Source: JBBROS01 sp963792675 (GTDB lineage Bacteria > Pseudomonadota > Alphaproteobacteria > Acetobacterales > Acetobacteraceae). From it: a stretch of 64,000 nt of DNA. Positions within the stretch are counted from its first letter, which is position 1, and each line of letters begins with the position of its first letter. Below the pieces are notes generated by a model. That model worked only from the letters and a program-made list of their open reading frames with translations, was not told where the DNA came from and did no database searches. Where the stretch lies: positions 3,224,001 to 3,288,000 of the forward strand of contig CAWBWT010000002.1 in the NCBI GenBank assembly GCA_963792675.1, written 5' to 3'. Made by a program: the position numbers and the translations under genes. This document shows positions 25,923 to 34,614 of this stretch, piece after piece.

Positions 25923-26701
25923 TGCTGGCCCGGGTCGAGCCGCCGGCAGCCGGGGCGGCGCGCAACGAGGCAGCGCTGCGTGTGGAGGGGCTGAGTCACC
26001 GCTTCGGCAACCGCGACGTGCTGCAGGACGTCAGCTTCGCGCTAACCCCCGGCGACTTCACGGTCCTGCTCGGACCCAACGGCGCCGGCAAGACGACGCT
26101 GTTCGCGCTCGTCACCCGGCTGTATCACGCCAGCCGGGGCCGGATCTCGGTGTTCGGACGCGACTTCGTATCGGCGCCTTCCGCGGCGCTGGCGCGAATG
26201 GGCGTGGTGTTTCAGCAGCCGACGCTCGATCTCGACCTGACGGTTCAGCAGAACCTGCTCTACCACGCGGCCCTGCACGGCATCCCGCGTCGCGCCGCAC
26301 TCGCGCGGGCGGTGGCGGAACTGGAGCATGTCGGGCTGGCCGAGCGCCGGCACGACCGGGTGCGGGCACTGTCCGGCGGGCAGCGGCGCCGGGTCGAGCT
26401 GGCCCGCGCCCTGCTGCATGAGCCGGACCTGCTGCTGCTGGACGAGCCGACCGCCGGGCTGGACATCGAGAGCCGCGGCTTCCTCCTCGCCCACGTGCGC
26501 CGCCTGTGCGCCGAGCGCGGGCTTGCGGTGCTGTGGGCGACGCACCTGATCGACGAGGCCGGCGACTGGGCGCGCGTGGTGGTGCTGCACAAAGGCCGAG
26601 TCTTGGCCGATGGCGCGGTGCGGCAGGTGGTGGCCGAGTACGGGGAGGATACGCTGGCGCGCACCTTCGAGCGGCTGACGGCCGGGGGCGGCCGGGTATG
26701 A
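25922..26701 (+). CDS. PQQ-linked ABC transporter ATPase
   Basis: 259 residues. Walker A LGPNGAGKTT, Q-loop GVVFQQPTLD, signature LSGGQRRRVELAR, Walker B LLLLDEPTAGLD, H-loop WATHLID. The start ATG overlaps the beta-propeller stop by 1 base. Belongs to the ATPase family of the alcohol-linked (PedC-type) ABC system; drives the permease encoded next. Confidence 0.94.
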   Translation: MLARVEPPAAGAARNEAALRVEGLSHRFGNRDVLQDVSFALTPGDFTVLLGPNGAGKTTLFALVTRLYHASRGRISVFGRDFVSAPSAALARMGVVFQQPTLDLDLTVQQNLLYHAALHGIPRRAALARAVAELEHVGLAERRHDRVRALSGGQRRRVELARALLHEPDLLLLDEPTAGLDIESRGFLLAHVRRLCAERGLAVLWATHLIDEAGDWARVVVLHKGRVLADGAVRQVVAEYGEDTLARTFERLTAGGGRV

Positions 26702-27507
26702 CCGGGGCGCAATATGCGCGCTGCATGAGCGGCATCGTGCAACGCGAGGGCCTGCGCTGGGTGCATCAGCGCGGTCGGTTCGTGTCGGCCCTGGTGCGTC
26801 CGCTGGTGTGGCTGGCGATCTTTGCCGCCGGGTTCCGTTTCGTGCTCGGCGTGTCGATCATCCCGCCCTACGAGACCTACATCCCGTACGAGGTCTACAT
26901 CGCACCCGGGCTGATCGCGATGATCCAGTTGTTCAACGGCATGCAAAGCTCCCTCTCGATGGTCTACGACCGCGAGATGGGCAGCATGAAGACGCTGATG
27001 GTCAGTCCCCTGCCCCGGTGGTTCCTGCTGCTGTCCAAGCTGCTGGCCGGCGTCGCGGTTTCCGTTGTGCAGGCCTACATCTTCCTGGCAATCGCCTGGT
27101 TCTGGGAGATCGAGCCGCCGCCGCTCGGCTACCTGACGGTGCTGCCGGCTCTGATGCTGTCGGGGTTGATGCTGGGCGCCCTCGGGCTGCTGCTGTCGTC
27201 GGTGGTGCGGCAGATGGAGAACTTCGCCGGAGTGATGAACTTCGTCATCTTCCCGATGTTCTTCGCGTCCTCCGCACTCTACCCGCTTTGGCGCGTCAAG
27301 GAGAGCAGCTTGTTCCTGTATTGGGTGTGCGAGCTGAACCCGTTCACCTCGGCGACCGAGATGATCCGCTTTGCGCTTTACGTCCGGTTCGAACCAACCT
27401 CCGTCGCCGCCGTCCTCGCCTGCACGCTGGTGTTCATGGGCGCGGCCGTGGTCGGTTACGATCCCGGCCGCGGGTTCATGGCGCGGCGGGTGGCGGTGGC
27501 CGAATGA
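26698..27507 (+). CDS. PQQ-linked ABC transporter permease, PedC type
   Basis: ABC-2 type membrane protein, 269 residues, about six transmembrane segments. FVLGVSIIPPYETYIPYEVYIAPGL and DREMGSMKTLMVSPLPRW are characteristic of the PedC-like group linked to PQQ alcohol oxidation. Overlaps the ATPase gene by 4 bases. ABC-2 permeases usually export, so with a periplasmic binding protein the direction of transport is unclear. Confidence 0.9.
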   Translation: MTGAQYARCMSGIVQREGLRWVHQRGRFVSALVRPLVWLAIFAAGFRFVLGVSIIPPYETYIPYEVYIAPGLIAMIQLFNGMQSSLSMVYDREMGSMKTLMVSPLPRWFLLLSKLLAGVAVSVVQAYIFLAIAWFWEIEPPPLGYLTVLPALMLSGLMLGALGLLLSSVVRQMENFAGVMNFVIFPMFFASSALYPLWRVKESSLFLYWVCELNPFTSATEMIRFALYVRFEPTSVAAVLACTLVFMGAAVVGYDPGRGFMARRVAVAE

Positions 27508-28115
27508 GCGCGTTGCGTTGGCGGCCCCCGCTTGGCGCTCTGATCGCCGTGACGCTGCTATTGGGGGCAGCCGGGCCGCCGCCGAAGGACCCTGATTGGC
27601 CCTGCGTGCAGCGCTTGGTGCCGAATCTGACGGCGGGGACGTTCTGGGCCGGCCACGGCGCCGCGCCGGATTGGCAGTCCGACCCGGCCGTGGTCGAGTT
27701 GGTGGATCGCGTGGCGCCCCGCAGCCGGCCGGCCGACGCCGCCAATGCGGACCTCAAGACCTTCGCGCTCGCCACGCCGGCGGCGCACCGCGCGGCCCGG
27801 CTCGAGCGCGTATTCACGGGCCTCGTGGACCAGACCAACGCGCAACGCCTGCAAGTGATCGAGCGCCTGCGCGGCGTGGCCCGGCGGCAACGCGATCTCA
27901 CCGGAATGGTGGCCCAGGTCACTGCGCAACTCCGCGCGCTGCCGGCGGACGCGTCCGAGACGGATCGTGAGGAGGTGACCACGCGCCGGCAGTTCCTGAT
28001 CCGCGACTACGAGGAGGTCGGACGGACGATCCGCTATGCCTGCGAGGTGCCGGTGCAGCTCGAAGCTCGGCTCGGCAGCTTCGCCCAGACCTTGCAGGCG
28101 TCGCTGCAGGATTGA
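27504..28115 (+). CDS. Conserved exported protein of the PQQ-ABC operon, unknown
   Basis: 203 residues beginning with an export signal (RWRPPLGALIAVTLLLGAAG). The mature part starts DPDWPCVQRLVPNLTAGTFW and is otherwise helical with charged repeats (IERLRGVARRQRDLTG), probably a coiled-coil rich periplasmic helper. It overlaps the permease gene by 4 bases and is the last operon gene. Two cysteines (about 34 and 185) could pair. No known family function. Confidence 0.75.
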   Translation: MSALRWRPPLGALIAVTLLLGAAGPPPKDPDWPCVQRLVPNLTAGTFWAGHGAAPDWQSDPAVVELVDRVAPRSRPADAANADLKTFALATPAAHRAARLERVFTGLVDQTNAQRLQVIERLRGVARRQRDLTGMVAQVTAQLRALPADASETDREEVTTRRQFLIRDYEEVGRTIRYACEVPVQLEARLGSFAQTLQASLQD

Positions 28116-28121
28116 TCGGAC

Positions 28122-28508
28122 CTACGCGGCTTCGGCTCTGAACGCGTCGGCCACCCGGCGCACGGCGCCCGCGGCGTCGACCAGCATTATGTCGAAGCGC
28201 ACCCCCGAGCGGCCCCAGGCCGGGTGATCGGCGAGTGCGATCTGCGCCGCGGCGATCATGCGCTGCTGTTGACGGGGTTGCAGGGCGTAAGCGGCGCCGG
28301 CCAAGGTGGGCCGCGACTTGACCTCGATCAGGGCCGTCAGCCCGCCTTGCTCCGCCACGAGGTCGATCTCGCCGGCCGCCGTGCGCAAGCGACGAGCCAC
28401 GACGTTCCATCCGTCGCGACGCAACGCGTTCTCGGCCTGGGCTTCCGCGGCCCGGCCGCGATGATGGGCCGCCCGCCCCCTGACGCATCGTGCCGCACGC
28501 TGGTCCAT
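28122..28508 (-). CDS. YraN family (UPF0102) putative endonuclease
   Basis: 128 residues of the YraN family, with RGRAAEAQAENALRRDGW, the nuclease-like core AAGEIDLVAEQGGLTALIEVKSR (Glu-Asp-Glu-x-Lys type) and TRFDIMLV-like VRFDIMLVD. GGAG lies 7 bases before the ATG. Biological role of the family is uncertain; it usually neighbours rsmI and gshB, which are not seen here. Confidence 0.88.
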   Translation of the reverse strand: MDQRAARCVRGRAAHHRGRAAEAQAENALRRDGWNVVARRLRTAAGEIDLVAEQGGLTALIEVKSRPTLAGAAYALQPRQQQRMIAAAQIALADHPAWGRSGVRFDIMLVDAAGAVRRVADAFRAEAA

Positions 28509-28563
28509 CGAAGTTCTCCAACCCGCTCCACTACACCACCAAATCCTTAACGATCCCTCAACG

Positions 28564-29598
28564 TCAGGCCGCCGTCCGCCCTTCCTCCACCGCGTGGCAC
28601 GCCACCAGCACCCCGCCGTCGCGGGTAAAGCCGGGCTTCTCCACGCGGCACCGCGCGTTCGCCAGCGGGCAGCGGGGATGGAAGGTGCAGCCGGGCGGCG
28701 GCGCGATCGGGCTCGGCACCTCCCCGCCCACCGGCGTGCGCGCCCGTCCCGACATCGCGATATCCGGGATCGCATCCAGCAGCAGCCGCGTATAGGGGTG
28801 CCGGGGTTGGGCGAAGATCGTATCGCCCGGCCCGATCTCGACGATGCGGCCCAGGTACATCACCCCGAGCTGATCCGACATGTGCCGCACGACGGCAAGG
28901 TTGTGGCTGATGAACAGGTAGGTTAGCTGCAGCCGCTGCTGCAGCTCGCGCATCAGGTTCAGTATCTGGGCCTGCACCGACACATCCAGCGCACTGGTCG
29001 GCTCGTCCGCCACCAGGAACTCCGGCTCGCTGCTGAGTGCGCGGGCGATGCTGATCCGTTGCCGCTGGCCGCCGCTGAACTCGTGCGGGTACTTCTCCCC
29101 GTCCCGCGGCGACAGGCCCACCTGGGACAGCAGGCCACCGACCCGCTCGCGGATCTCGGCTCGTCCCTGCAGCAGGCCGAAGGCGCGGATCGGCTCGGCG
29201 ACGATGTCCTGGACGCGCCAGCGCGGGTTCAGGCTGGCGTACGGATCCTGGAAGATCATGTTCATCCGCCGCCGCAGCGCCGGCTGCGCGCGCGCTTGCG
29301 ACAGGCTCTGCCCCTCGAACCGGATCGTGCCGCTGCTGGGAGCATAAAGCCCGACCGCCAGCCGCGCCACCGTGCTCTTGCCGCAGCCGCTTTCGCCCAC
29401 CAGCGACAAGGTCGTGCCGAGCGGGATGGTGAACGAGACCTCGTCGACGGCGCGCAGCACTTGCCGCCCCTCACCCGCCAGCGTGCGCTGCAGCCAAGGC
29501 CGCGAGACGTCGAAGGACCGGCTCAGCCGCTCGGCCTCGAGCACGGTCCGGGTCTCGAGCACCGGGCGGGTGTCCAGCGCGGGCGCCTGCTCAGACAT
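28564..29598 (-). CDS. Peptide ABC transporter ATPase, OppF/DppF type
   Basis: 344 residues. Walker A GESGCGKST, signature FSGGQRQRISIARAL, Walker B EFLVADEPTSALD, and the C-terminal oligopeptide domain PPPGCTFHPRCPLANARC. Start at 29598 overlaps the upstream ATPase by 8 bases. Powers oligopeptide or related solute import with OppBCD. No binding-protein gene is adjacent. Confidence 0.92.
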   Translation of the reverse strand: MSEQAPALDTRPVLETRTVLEAERLSRSFDVSRPWLQRTLAGEGRQVLRAVDEVSFTIPLGTTLSLVGESGCGKSTVARLAVGLYAPSSGTIRFEGQSLSQARAQPALRRRMNMIFQDPYASLNPRWRVQDIVAEPIRAFGLLQGRAEIRERVGGLLSQVGLSPRDGEKYPHEFSGGQRQRISIARALSSEPEFLVADEPTSALDVSVQAQILNLMRELQQRLQLTYLFISHNLAVVRHMSDQLGVMYLGRIVEIGPGDTIFAQPRHPYTRLLLDAIPDIAMSGRARTPVGGEVPSPIAPPPGCTFHPRCPLANARCRVEKPGFTRDGGVLVACHAVEEGRTAA

Positions 29599-30565
29599 GT
29601 GCCAACGCCGGCGCATGCAGCCAGCACGCGGCCCGGGTCGCCCCGGCCTCCAGCAAAGGCGGCCGTTCCACCCGGCAGCGGTCGAACACTTTCGGGCAGC
29701 GCGGATTATAGGGGCATCCAGGCGGGATCGCCGTCAGCCGCGGCATCGCCCCGTCGATCTGCCGCAACCGGGCGACTCGCGTCTCGAGCGACGGAATGCT
29801 GCCCATCAACCCCTCAGTGTAGGGGTGCGCCGGGCGTTGCACCACGTCGCGCACCGGGCCGATCTCCACCACCCGGCCCGCATACATCACCGCCACCCGG
29901 TCCGCGGTCTCGGCGATCACGCCCATATCGTGCGTCACCAGCATCACCGCCGTCCCGTGATCCCGCGTCAGGCGTTTCAGCAGGCCGATGATCTGGGCCT
30001 GGATCGACACGTCCAGGGCCGTCGTGGGCTCATCGGCGATCACCAGCTTCGGCTCCGCGCACAAGGCCAGCGCGATCACCACGCGCTGCCGCATGCCGCC
30101 GGAGAATTCGTGCGGATAGCCGTCGATCCGGCGCGCCGCGGCCGGGATGCCGACCATCTCGAGCCAGCCGATCGCTTGCCGCCGGGCCTCGGCGTCCGAC
30201 ATCGGCCGGTGCGCCTGCATGGTTTCGGCAAGCTGCCGCCCGACCGTGTAAAGCGGGTTCAGCGTCGTCAGCGGGTCCTGGAAGATGGCGCCGATCTGCC
30301 GCCCGCGGATCTGCCGCATGGCGTCGTCCGGCAAGCCATCGATGCGCCTGCCGTCCAGCAGCACCTGCCCGCCCGCAACCCGACCGGGCGGTTCCAGCAG
30401 GCCGATGATCGCCGCCCCGGTCAGCGACTTGCCGGCTCCGCTCTCGCCCACCACGCCCAGCACCTCGCCCGCCGCGATCGACAGCGAGACGCCGTCCAGC
30501 GCCCGCAGCGTGCCGCGCCGGGTCGGGAACTCGACGCACAGATCCACCACGTCCAGCAAAGCCAA
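29591..30565 (-). CDS. Peptide ABC transporter ATPase, OppD/DppD type
   Basis: 324 residues from a TTG start at 30565 (AGGAGG 9 bases upstream; no nearer ATG fits). Walker A GESGAGKS, IFQDPLTTLNPLYTVG, signature FSGGMRQRVVIALAL, Walker B DEPTTALD, C-terminal PPGCPYNPRCP. Partner of the OppF-like ATPase. Confidence 0.92.
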   Translation of the reverse strand: MALLDVVDLCVEFPTRRGTLRALDGVSLSIAAGEVLGVVGESGAGKSLTGAAIIGLLEPPGRVAGGQVLLDGRRIDGLPDDAMRQIRGRQIGAIFQDPLTTLNPLYTVGRQLAETMQAHRPMSDAEARRQAIGWLEMVGIPAAARRIDGYPHEFSGGMRQRVVIALALCAEPKLVIADEPTTALDVSIQAQIIGLLKRLTRDHGTAVMLVTHDMGVIAETADRVAVMYAGRVVEIGPVRDVVQRPAHPYTEGLMGSIPSLETRVARLRQIDGAMPRLTAIPPGCPYNPRCPKVFDRCRVERPPLLEAGATRAACWLHAPALAHV

Positions 30566-30578
30566 GAGTCCGTTCCTC

Positions 30579-31505
30579 CTAACGCAGGCGCGGGTTGAGC
30601 GCGTCGCGCAGCCAATCACCCAGCAGATTGATCGACAGCACCAGCAGCACCAGCGCGAGACCGGGAAAGATGGTGATCCACCACTCGCCGCTGAACAGGA
30701 AATCGTTGCCAATCCGGATCAGCGTGCCGACCGACGGCTGCGTCGGCGGCAAGCCGACCCCAAGGAACGACAGCGTCGCCTCGCTCACGATCGCGAGCCC
30801 GAGCGTCAGCGTGCCGATCACCAGCACCGGGCCGAGCACGTTCGGCAGGATGTGGGTCAGCATAATGCGCGGCGACGACAGGCCGATCACCTGGGCGGCC
30901 AGCACGTATTCCTTGCCGCGCTCGACCAAGGTCGAGCCGCGGACCGTGCGCGCGAATTGCGGCCAATAGGAGATGCCAATCGCGAAGATCAGCACGTAGA
31001 GCTCGAGCCTCTCATGCATCTCGGGCGGCAGCGCCGCGGTCACCACGCCATCCACCAGCAATGCGATCAGGATGGACGGGAAGCTCAGCTGCACGTCGGC
31101 GATCCGCATCAGCAACGCGTCCATCGCCCCGCCCGCATAGCCCGCGAGCAGCCCGACCGCGACCCCCACCACCACCGCGAACACCACTGACAGCACGCCG
31201 ACGATGACGCTGATGCGCATGCCGTACAGGATGCCCGACAGCACGTCGCGGCCCTGGTCGTCGGTGCCGAGCAGGTGGGCGGACGTGCCGTCGCCGACGA
31301 AGGCCGGCGGCTGCAGGCTGTCCATCAGGCTGAGGCTGGCGAGGTCGAACGGGTCGTACGGCGCCACCCAGCGCGAGAACATGGCACCCAGCAGCAGCAG
31401 CACCAGCACCAGGGCCGACACCAGCGCGACCGGCGAGCGGCGGAAGCTATAGGCGACGTCGCTGTCCCAGGCGCGGGCGATTGCATTCGGCGTAGCCCCG
31501 CTCAT
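30579..31505 (-). CDS. Peptide ABC transporter permease, OppC/DppC type
   Basis: 308 residues, N-terminal segment then HLLGTDDQGRDVLSGILYGMRISV, the OppC hallmark, and the loop FARTVRGSTLVERGKEYVLAA contacting the ATPases. Overlaps the OppB-like gene by 4 bases and precedes the OppD-like gene by 13. Confidence 0.93.
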   Translation of the reverse strand: MSGATPNAIARAWDSDVAYSFRRSPVALVSALVLVLLLLGAMFSRWVAPYDPFDLASLSLMDSLQPPAFVGDGTSAHLLGTDDQGRDVLSGILYGMRISVIVGVLSVVFAVVVGVAVGLLAGYAGGAMDALLMRIADVQLSFPSILIALLVDGVVTAALPPEMHERLELYVLIFAIGISYWPQFARTVRGSTLVERGKEYVLAAQVIGLSSPRIMLTHILPNVLGPVLVIGTLTLGLAIVSEATLSFLGVGLPPTQPSVGTLIRIGNDFLFSGEWWITIFPGLALVLLVLSINLLGDWLRDALNPRLR

Positions 31506-32485
31506 CGCGCGGCCCCCGCCCGGCCAGTCCGCAGCCTGGGATCGACCGCATAGTACAGCAGGTCCACGACGAGGTTGATCAGCACGAACAGCACCGAGAT
31601 CAGCATCAGGTAAGCGGCCATGACCGGGATGTCGGCGACCTGCACCGATTGCACGAACAGCAGGCCCATGCCGGGCCATTGGAACACCGTCTCGGTCACG
31701 ATCGAGAACGCGATGATGCCGCCGATCTGCAGCCCGGCGATGGTGATCACCGGAACCAGGGTGTTCTTGAGCGCGTGGCCGAAGTTGATCGCCCGCCGCG
31801 ACAGGCCGCGCGCGCGGGCGAACTTCACGTAGTCCGAGCGCAGCACTTCCAGCATCTCGGCCCGCACCAGGCGCATGATCAGCGTCATCTGGAACAGCCC
31901 CAAGGTGATCGACGGCAGCACCAGCGCCTTCAAGCCCGACACGGTCAGGAACCCGGTCGTCCAGTGGCCGAGGTCGACCACGTCGCCGCGCCCGAAGCTC
32001 GGCAGCCAGCCGAGCAGGACGCTGAACACCAGGATCAGCAGGATGCCGATCAGGAACGTCGGCAACGACACCCCGACCAGGCTGAAGATCATGAACAGCC
32101 GAGCGCTGAGCGCGTTGCGGCGGATCCCGGTGTAGACCCCCATCGGCACGCCGATCGCAAGCGCCAGCAAGGCCGCGGTGCCGGCCAGCTCGAGCGTCGC
32201 CGGCAGGCGCTCGGCGATCAGATCCATCACCGGCCGGGCCAGGCGGTAGCTGATGCCGAAATGGCCCTGCGCCGCGTTCCACATGAACTTGGCGTATTGC
32301 ACGAAGAACGGCTGGTCGAGCCCGAGCTGGCGGATCAGCGCCGCCTTCGAGTCCTCGGTGTAGGTCGTGCCGAGCATGATCGTCACCGGGTCGCCGACGA
32401 ACTTGAACATGGCAAACGCAATCAGCCCGACGATGAGCAGAACCGGAATCGCTTGCAGGATACGGGAGACGATGAAGGCGATCAT
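31502..32485 (-). CDS. Peptide ABC transporter permease, OppB/DppB type
   Basis: 327 residues with the OppB N-terminus IVSRILQAIPVLLIVGLIAFAM, LGLDQPFFVQYAKFMWNAAQGHFG and the ATPase-contact loop LRSDYVKFARARGLSRRAI. First gene of oppBCDF. The expected binding protein is missing on both sides; the gene upstream is an AI-2E family protein. Confidence 0.93.
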   Translation of the reverse strand: MIAFIVSRILQAIPVLLIVGLIAFAMFKFVGDPVTIMLGTTYTEDSKAALIRQLGLDQPFFVQYAKFMWNAAQGHFGISYRLARPVMDLIAERLPATLELAGTAALLALAIGVPMGVYTGIRRNALSARLFMIFSLVGVSLPTFLIGILLILVFSVLLGWLPSFGRGDVVDLGHWTTGFLTVSGLKALVLPSITLGLFQMTLIMRLVRAEMLEVLRSDYVKFARARGLSRRAINFGHALKNTLVPVITIAGLQIGGIIAFSIVTETVFQWPGMGLLFVQSVQVADIPVMAAYLMLISVLFVLINLVVDLLYYAVDPRLRTGRAGAAR

Positions 32486-32511
32486 GAGCCTGTGCTGTGC
32501 TGCTGCGGGGC

Positions 32512-33603
32512 TTAAGACGTGTACGGGTTGGGCACGGGCGCGGCCGGGTCGGCCTCGCTGGGGCCGACGGCGAATTCGACCACGAGCGTGAAGCCGACGC
32601 CGAGCAGCACCGGCCCTAGGAAAATTCCCAGCAAGCCAAATGCCAGCGCGCCGCCGAGCACGCCGAGGATCGTCAGCAGGAACGGCAGTTGCGCGCCGCG
32701 GGCGATGAAGTAGGGCCGGATCACGTTGTCCGACCCGCTGATGATGAACAGGCCGTAGCAGGCCAGGAAAATGCCCCAGCCGCTATGGCCGCTGCTCAGC
32801 AGCCACAGCGACGACGGGATCCACACCACCGGGGCACCGATGGGCAGCACCGACAGCAGGCCGGCGACCAGCCCCAGCAGCAGGGGCCGCGGCACGCCTG
32901 CCACATAGAGGCCGAGCGTGGTGAGCAGGCCCTGCACGATCGCCGTGCCGAGGATGCCGTAGACCGTCCCCCGCACCGTCGCCCCGGTCACGTCGACCAG
33001 CCGCTGCGCGCGGTCGCCGGCAATGCGCCGGGCGATGCGGCGCAGGTAAACCGTCAGCGTGTCGCCGGACGCCCAGAAGAAGAACGCGACCACGATGGCG
33101 ATGATGAACTGCACCAGGCCGGACGCGACGCCGAGCAGCACCTTGAGCCCGTTCTCCGCCAACATGCCGAAATACGGGCTGAAGAAATTGACCATCACGC
33201 TGAGGTCGGCGGCCCATTGGTTCCAGTATTCGGCCAGGGTCGGCCCCATCAGCGGGACCGCGTACAACCACGCCGGCGCGCCCGGCAAGCCGGCCGCCAA
33301 GGCCGCTTCGAACGACCGCCGCAGCGCGTTCGCGTCGTCCGCCCCCGCCGGCACCGCCAGGGCGATCGGCAGCACGATCAGCACGGTCGTCAGCAGCACC
33401 ATCACCCCGGCCGCAGCGCGGCTGCCAATCTTGGTGTGCGTGCGCAGCCAGGTGAACAACGGCCAGGTGGTGAAGACCAGAATGGCGCCCCACAGCAGCG
33501 CCGATAGGAACGGCAGCAACACGACCGCGCAGCCGAGCGCGAGGCCGACCAGCAATGCTCCTGCCAGCACGCGCTCGGCGACCCGATCCGTTCCTTTCGT
33601 CAT
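32512..33603 (-). CDS. AI-2E family transporter (PerM/YdiK-like)
   Basis: 363 residues, about eight membrane segments. LPFLSALLWGAILVFTTWPLF at the start, GTVYGILGTAIVQGLLTTLGLYVAGVP and the C-terminal RGAQLPFLLTILGVLGGALAFG fit the AI-2E transporter superfamily. Substrate unknown: members include autoinducer exporters and Na+/H+ antiporter-like proteins. A short cytosolic tail follows. Confidence 0.87.
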   Translation of the reverse strand: MTKGTDRVAERVLAGALLVGLALGCAVVLLPFLSALLWGAILVFTTWPLFTWLRTHTKIGSRAAAGVMVLLTTVLIVLPIALAVPAGADDANALRRSFEAALAAGLPGAPAWLYAVPLMGPTLAEYWNQWAADLSVMVNFFSPYFGMLAENGLKVLLGVASGLVQFIIAIVVAFFFWASGDTLTVYLRRIARRIAGDRAQRLVDVTGATVRGTVYGILGTAIVQGLLTTLGLYVAGVPRPLLLGLVAGLLSVLPIGAPVVWIPSSLWLLSSGHSGWGIFLACYGLFIISGSDNVIRPYFIARGAQLPFLLTILGVLGGALAFGLLGIFLGPVLLGVGFTLVVEFAVGPSEADPAAPVPNPYTS

Positions 33604-33706
33604 GCGGCGGCGGTAACACCCGGGCCCGCCGCACGCAACCTTGTGACGTGCCGCGCGACGTGCGAGTTGGGGCTCCCTCAGCATCCGATCGGGAAGGACC
33701 TGACCC

Positions 33707-34486
33707 GTGCCACGCTTGTGCGCCAACCTGTCCATGATGTTCAACGAAGTGCCGTTCCTCGACCGCTTCGATGCGGCGCGGCAGGCCGGGTTCGAAGCGG
33801 TCGAGTTCCTGTTCCCGTACGAGCACGAGGCGGCCACGCTCCGCGCGCGGCTGGATGCGGCGGGGCTGACGCAGGTGCTGTTCAACGCGCCGCCGGGCGA
33901 CTGGGCGGCCGGCGAGCGCGGCACGGCGACGCTGCCAGGCCGGCAGCAGGAGTTCCGGGACGGCATCCTGCGCGCGCTTGACTACGCCGAGGCGCTCGGC
34001 AATCCGTTGGTGCACGTGATGGCCGGGATCCCGCCCGGGGAACTCCGCCCGGGGACAGCAGCGGCATTGTATGCGGCCAACCTGGCCTGGGCCGCCGAGC
34101 AGGCATCGCCCCGCGGCGTGACGCTGGTGCTCGAACCCATCAACCATCGAGACATGCCGGGCTTCTTCCTGAACACGATGGCGCAGGGCGCGGCCGTGGT
34201 CGAGGCGCTCGGCCGCGAGCGGGTCGGCCTGCAGTTCGACGTCTACCATTGCCAGGTCACGGAAGGTGACATCACGAAGCGGATGGCGGCGCTGATGCCG
34301 CTGATCGCCCACATGCAGATCGCCGATGTGCCGGCCCGCAACGAGCCCGGCACCGGTGAAATCGGCTGGCCGTTCGTGTTCGCCGAGATCGACCGGCTGG
34401 GCTACACCGGCTGGGTCGGCTGCGAGTATCGGCCGCGCGGCGACACCGTATCGGGCCTGTCGTGGCGGCAACTTTACAAGGTTTGA
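33707..34486 (+). CDS. Hydroxypyruvate/2-oxo-tetronate isomerase family
   Basis: 259 residues of the Hyi/OtnI sugar isomerase family (xylose isomerase-like TIM barrel). CANLSMMFNEVPFLDRFDAA, EFLFPYE, LEPINHRDMPGFFLN, LQFDVYHCQVTEGD and GCEYRPRG include the metal-binding Glu, Asp and Glu. Starts with GTG at 33707. It may link tetronate or glyoxylate metabolism to hydroxypyruvate/glycerate. OtnI and Hyi cannot be told apart here; other otn genes are absent. Confidence 0.88.
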   Translation: MPRLCANLSMMFNEVPFLDRFDAARQAGFEAVEFLFPYEHEAATLRARLDAAGLTQVLFNAPPGDWAAGERGTATLPGRQQEFRDGILRALDYAEALGNPLVHVMAGIPPGELRPGTAAALYAANLAWAAEQASPRGVTLVLEPINHRDMPGFFLNTMAQGAAVVEALGRERVGLQFDVYHCQVTEGDITKRMAALMPLIAHMQIADVPARNEPGTGEIGWPFVFAEIDRLGYTGWVGCEYRPRGDTVSGLSWRQLYKV

Positions 34487-34536
34487 CGGGGATGCCGGCG
34501 AACCGCGCCCGCCGAGGTGATCAAATTTAGAATTTC

Positions 34537-34548
34537 TTCACGCGTGAA
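34537..34548. promoter_or_regulatory. 12-bp perfect palindrome before the XRE regulator gene
   Basis: TTCACGCGTGAA, in an unusually AT-rich 90-base stretch (34510-34600) that also holds TATAGATAAT. A likely operator for the adjacent helix-turn-helix protein, possibly autoregulatory. Prediction from symmetry and position only. Confidence 0.5.
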
Positions 34549-34614
34549 TAACTCACACGTTGGAGAGCATTATTGTATAGATAATTGAACATGGTGTCGT
34601 CACTGGAGCACGGA

